NCBI GenBank assembly: GCA_028698375.1
Contig: JAQVDI010000011.1
Coordinates: 1-6,228, forward strand
Length of the DNA stretch: 6,228 bases
Direction: 5' to 3'
Source: Patescibacteria group bacterium
GTDB lineage: Bacteria > Patescibacteriota > UBA1384 > JAGGWG01
In this document: positions 4,648-6,228 of the stretch, in pieces
Layout of the letters: every line of letters starts with the position of its first letter
Numbering within the stretch: position 1 is the stretch's first letter
Notes under the pieces: generated by a model
Told to the model about the DNA's origin: nothing
The model's database searches: none
Seen by the model: only the letters and a program-made list of their open reading frames with translations
Position numbers and translations under genes: made by a program

Positions 4648-5886
4648 ATGGGAATTTTTGATTTTTTAAAAAAGCCGAATAACTATGGTCTAGCTTTGGA
4701 TATTGGAACAGAATTTGTGAAAACTTTAATTTTTGAGGTTAAGGATGGCAAGGCTACTGTGGTAGGTGTTGGTAAAGTGCGTCAAAGATTAGGCGATATG
4801 CAAGCTGGGGCAGTTCGCGATATCAGAGGTGTGATTGATACTTGCGAGCAAGCAATTGAAGTCGCGGAAAAAGAAGCTAAAATTTCAGCAGATAAAGCAG
4901 TTTTGGGAATTGCTGGTGAATTAATTAAAGGTGTTACGACTGTAGTCCACTATACGCGTGTTGATCCGGAAAAAGAAATTACTTTTGCTGAATTATCAAA
5001 AATTATCCAAAGAGTCCAAGATGAAGCGTTTAAACAGGCACGTGAGCTATTGGCTGAAGAAACGGGTTATCCTTCAGTGGCAGTCAAATTAGTTAACTCT
5101 GCCATTGTGGAGGTGAAAATTGATGGTTATAGAGTTAATAATCCCCTCGGTTTTAAGGGTAAAGAAGTCAAGGTGGGCGTATTTAATGCTTTTGCTCCCT
5201 TGATTCATTTAGGCGCTTTGCAAACAATCGCTGATGAATTAGGTTTGGATGTAATTTCAATTGCAGTTGAACCTTATGCTGTGGCTAGGGCTTATTCTCA
5301 AGAGGGTGATTATTCAGCTATTTTTATTGACATCGGTGGTGGCACGACTGATGTGGCAGTAGTGCGTAAAGGTGGTGTAGAAGGAACTAAAATGTATGGT
5401 TTGGGTGGCCATGCTTTTACTCATCGGATTGCCAGCGATTTATCGTTATCCTTTAGCGAAGCGGAAAAATTAAAAATTAAATATTCTGCCGGTAGTTTAA
5501 AAAAAGAAAAAGAAGCAGAGGTGCGGCAAGCTTTGCGCGGAGATGTAGAGGTGTGGAGTGAGGGTTTAAATTTAGCCTTGGAAGAATTTTCTGAAGAGAT
5601 TTTGCCAAGCAAGATTTTTTTATGTGGCGGCGGTTCTCTTCTCCCCGAAATTAAAACAACCTTAGAAAAAAATGACTGGCGTCGTGGCTTACCTTTTTCT
5701 CGTACTCCCAAAGTGAATTTTGCTTCTTTAAAGGGAGTTAATGGTATAATTGATCAAACTGGCAAAATGACAGCCCCTCAATATGTGACGCCTGCTTCTT
5801 TGGTGAATTTATCCTTAGAGTTGGTGGGTGAAGAATCAGTTTTAGATGATGTGCTGAATCAAGCAGTTAAAACTTTAAGAAATTAA
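4648..5886 (+). CDS. FtsA-family actin-like ATPase (cell division protein FtsA-like)
   Basis: The 412-residue product has the actin/Hsp70-type ATPase fold. Phosphate-1 is ALDIGTEFVKTLIFEV (residues 16-31), phosphate-2 is IFIDIGGGTTDVAVV (about 225-239, with Asp228 and the GGGTTD loop), and the adenosine motif is IFLCGGGSLLPEI (about 323-335). Between the phosphate motifs lies an SHS2-type (FtsA 1C) insertion around residues 80-190, with KAVLGIAGELIKGV and an EITFAELSKII segment as in FtsA; the stretch LGLDVISIAVEPYAVARAY also follows the family. FtsA tethers FtsZ to the membrane during division; PilM is a close structural relative in type IV pilus assembly. Length matches E. coli FtsA (about 420). 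The last residues (SVLDDVLNQAVKTLRN) could form the amphipathic membrane-targeting helix, not tested. No ftsZ follows; instead an acidic-linker protein starts 4 nt after the stop, so a role other than the Z-ring is possible. Confidence 0.85.
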   Translation: MGIFDFLKKPNNYGLALDIGTEFVKTLIFEVKDGKATVVGVGKVRQRLGDMQAGAVRDIRGVIDTCEQAIEVAEKEAKISADKAVLGIAGELIKGVTTVVHYTRVDPEKEITFAELSKIIQRVQDEAFKQARELLAEETGYPSVAVKLVNSAIVEVKIDGYRVNNPLGFKGKEVKVGVFNAFAPLIHLGALQTIADELGLDVISIAVEPYAVARAYSQEGDYSAIFIDIGGGTTDVAVVRKGGVEGTKMYGLGGHAFTHRIASDLSLSFSEAEKLKIKYSAGSLKKEKEAEVRQALRGDVEVWSEGLNLALEEFSEEILPSKIFLCGGGSLLPEIKTTLEKNDWRRGLPFSRTPKVNFASLKGVNGIIDQTGKMTAPQYVTPASLVNLSLELVGEESVLDDVLNQAVKTLRN

Positions 5887-5890
5887 AATT

Positions 5891-6228
5891 ATGGCTAAAG
5901 ACAGAGATATTATTTATTTAGAATCAGACGAAGAGATACCAACCATTATTAGCCGTTTAGAAGAAATAAACGGTAATGAAGCTATTTTTGTGGTGCCGAA
6001 AGAAGCTATTTTGACGCATAGTTTGATCAATTTAAAACTTTTGAAGAGAGAAGCGGATAAGTACAAAAAGGCAATTAGCATTGTTACGAGTGATGAGGCT
6101 GGAATAAATTTATCGCGTAAAGCTGGGTTTATTGTTTTTGATTCTGTTAGCGCAGCTCGGGCTTATGAGCGAGTGGAGTCAGTAGATGAAGAAGACGAAG
6201 ACGAAGTTTTTTCTGATGAAGAAGAAAA
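5891..6228 (+). CDS. Conserved-type protein with an N-terminal alpha/beta domain and acidic linker (3'-partial)
   Basis: The frame opens at ATG 5891, 4 nt after the FtsA-like stop, and stays open to the window end, giving 112 residues. Residues 5-95 look like a small alpha/beta (Rossmann-like) domain: predicted strands DIIYLE, AIFVVP, AISIVT and FIVFD alternate with helices (EIPTIISRLEE, LINLKLLKREADKYK). From residue 96 it becomes very acidic (EEDEDEVFSDEEE), suggesting a flexible linker to another domain beyond the window. I recall N-termini of this type in CPR proteins that continue into a transmembrane helix and a large, sometimes baseplate-J-like, outer part; this is recollection and not visible here. 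Tight coupling to the FtsA-like gene suggests a shared operon and possibly a complex with that ATPase. No Shine-Dalgarno sequence is present. Confidence 0.75.
   Translation, partial: MAKDRDIIYLESDEEIPTIISRLEEINGNEAIFVVPKEAILTHSLINLKLLKREADKYKKAISIVTSDEAGINLSRKAGFIVFDSVSAARAYERVESVDEEDEDEVFSDEEE

Noticed and set aside
5421..5711. Open frame of 96 codons on the - strand
   Set aside because: It is entirely inside the well-supported FtsA-like gene, has a low-complexity Ser/Lys-rich product and no family features.

Overview
The window looks like ordinary chromosome from a small-genome, AT-rich bacterium, most likely of the Patescibacteria/CPR (Candidate Phyla Radiation). The assignment is an inference from four things: the style of the proteins (a solitary family-5 peptide-binding protein, a four-domain ribosomal protein S1, an UlaG-like MBL protein, and an FtsA-like ATPase followed by a conserved protein with an acidic linker); AT-rich lysine-heavy coding; tRNA genes without encoded CCA; and start codons with no Shine-Dalgarno sequence. 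All complete genes use TAA or TGA stops and show no in-frame TGA, so TGA is not recoded here.

Layout, all on the + strand. (1) nt 1-1425: the C-terminal bulk of an extracytoplasmic peptide-binding protein, cut by the window edge. (2) nt 1426-1635: a spacer with a candidate promoter and, just before the tRNAs, a 42-bp near-perfect palindrome flanked by 11-bp direct repeats that copy the first 11 nt of tRNA-Phe. (3) nt 1636-2010: four tRNA genes, Phe(GAA), Pro(GGG), Leu(GAG) and Thr(UGU). (4) nt 2022-2429: a three-helix membrane protein starting 11 nt after tRNA-Thr. (5) nt 2462-3748: ribosomal protein S1 with a C-terminal helix-hairpin-helix-like tail, ending in heptameric DNA repeats. (6) nt 3854-4510: a metallo-beta-lactamase-fold hydrolase with its own candidate promoter, closed by a strong stem-loop that can act as a terminator in both directions. 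(7) nt 4648 to the end: an operon with an extended -10 promoter so close to the ATG that the mRNA is probably leaderless. It encodes an FtsA-type actin-like ATPase and then, 4 nt later, a protein with an acidic linker that runs off the window.

Functionally the window is mostly translation (tRNAs, S1) and cell envelope or division (membrane protein, FtsA-like operon). I found no CRISPR array, transposase, phage module or obvious defence system. The most unusual signals are the palindromic insert that duplicated the 5' end of tRNA-Phe without destroying it, the consistent absence of Shine-Dalgarno sequences combined with probable leaderless transcription, and the FtsA-like/acidic-linker gene pair.
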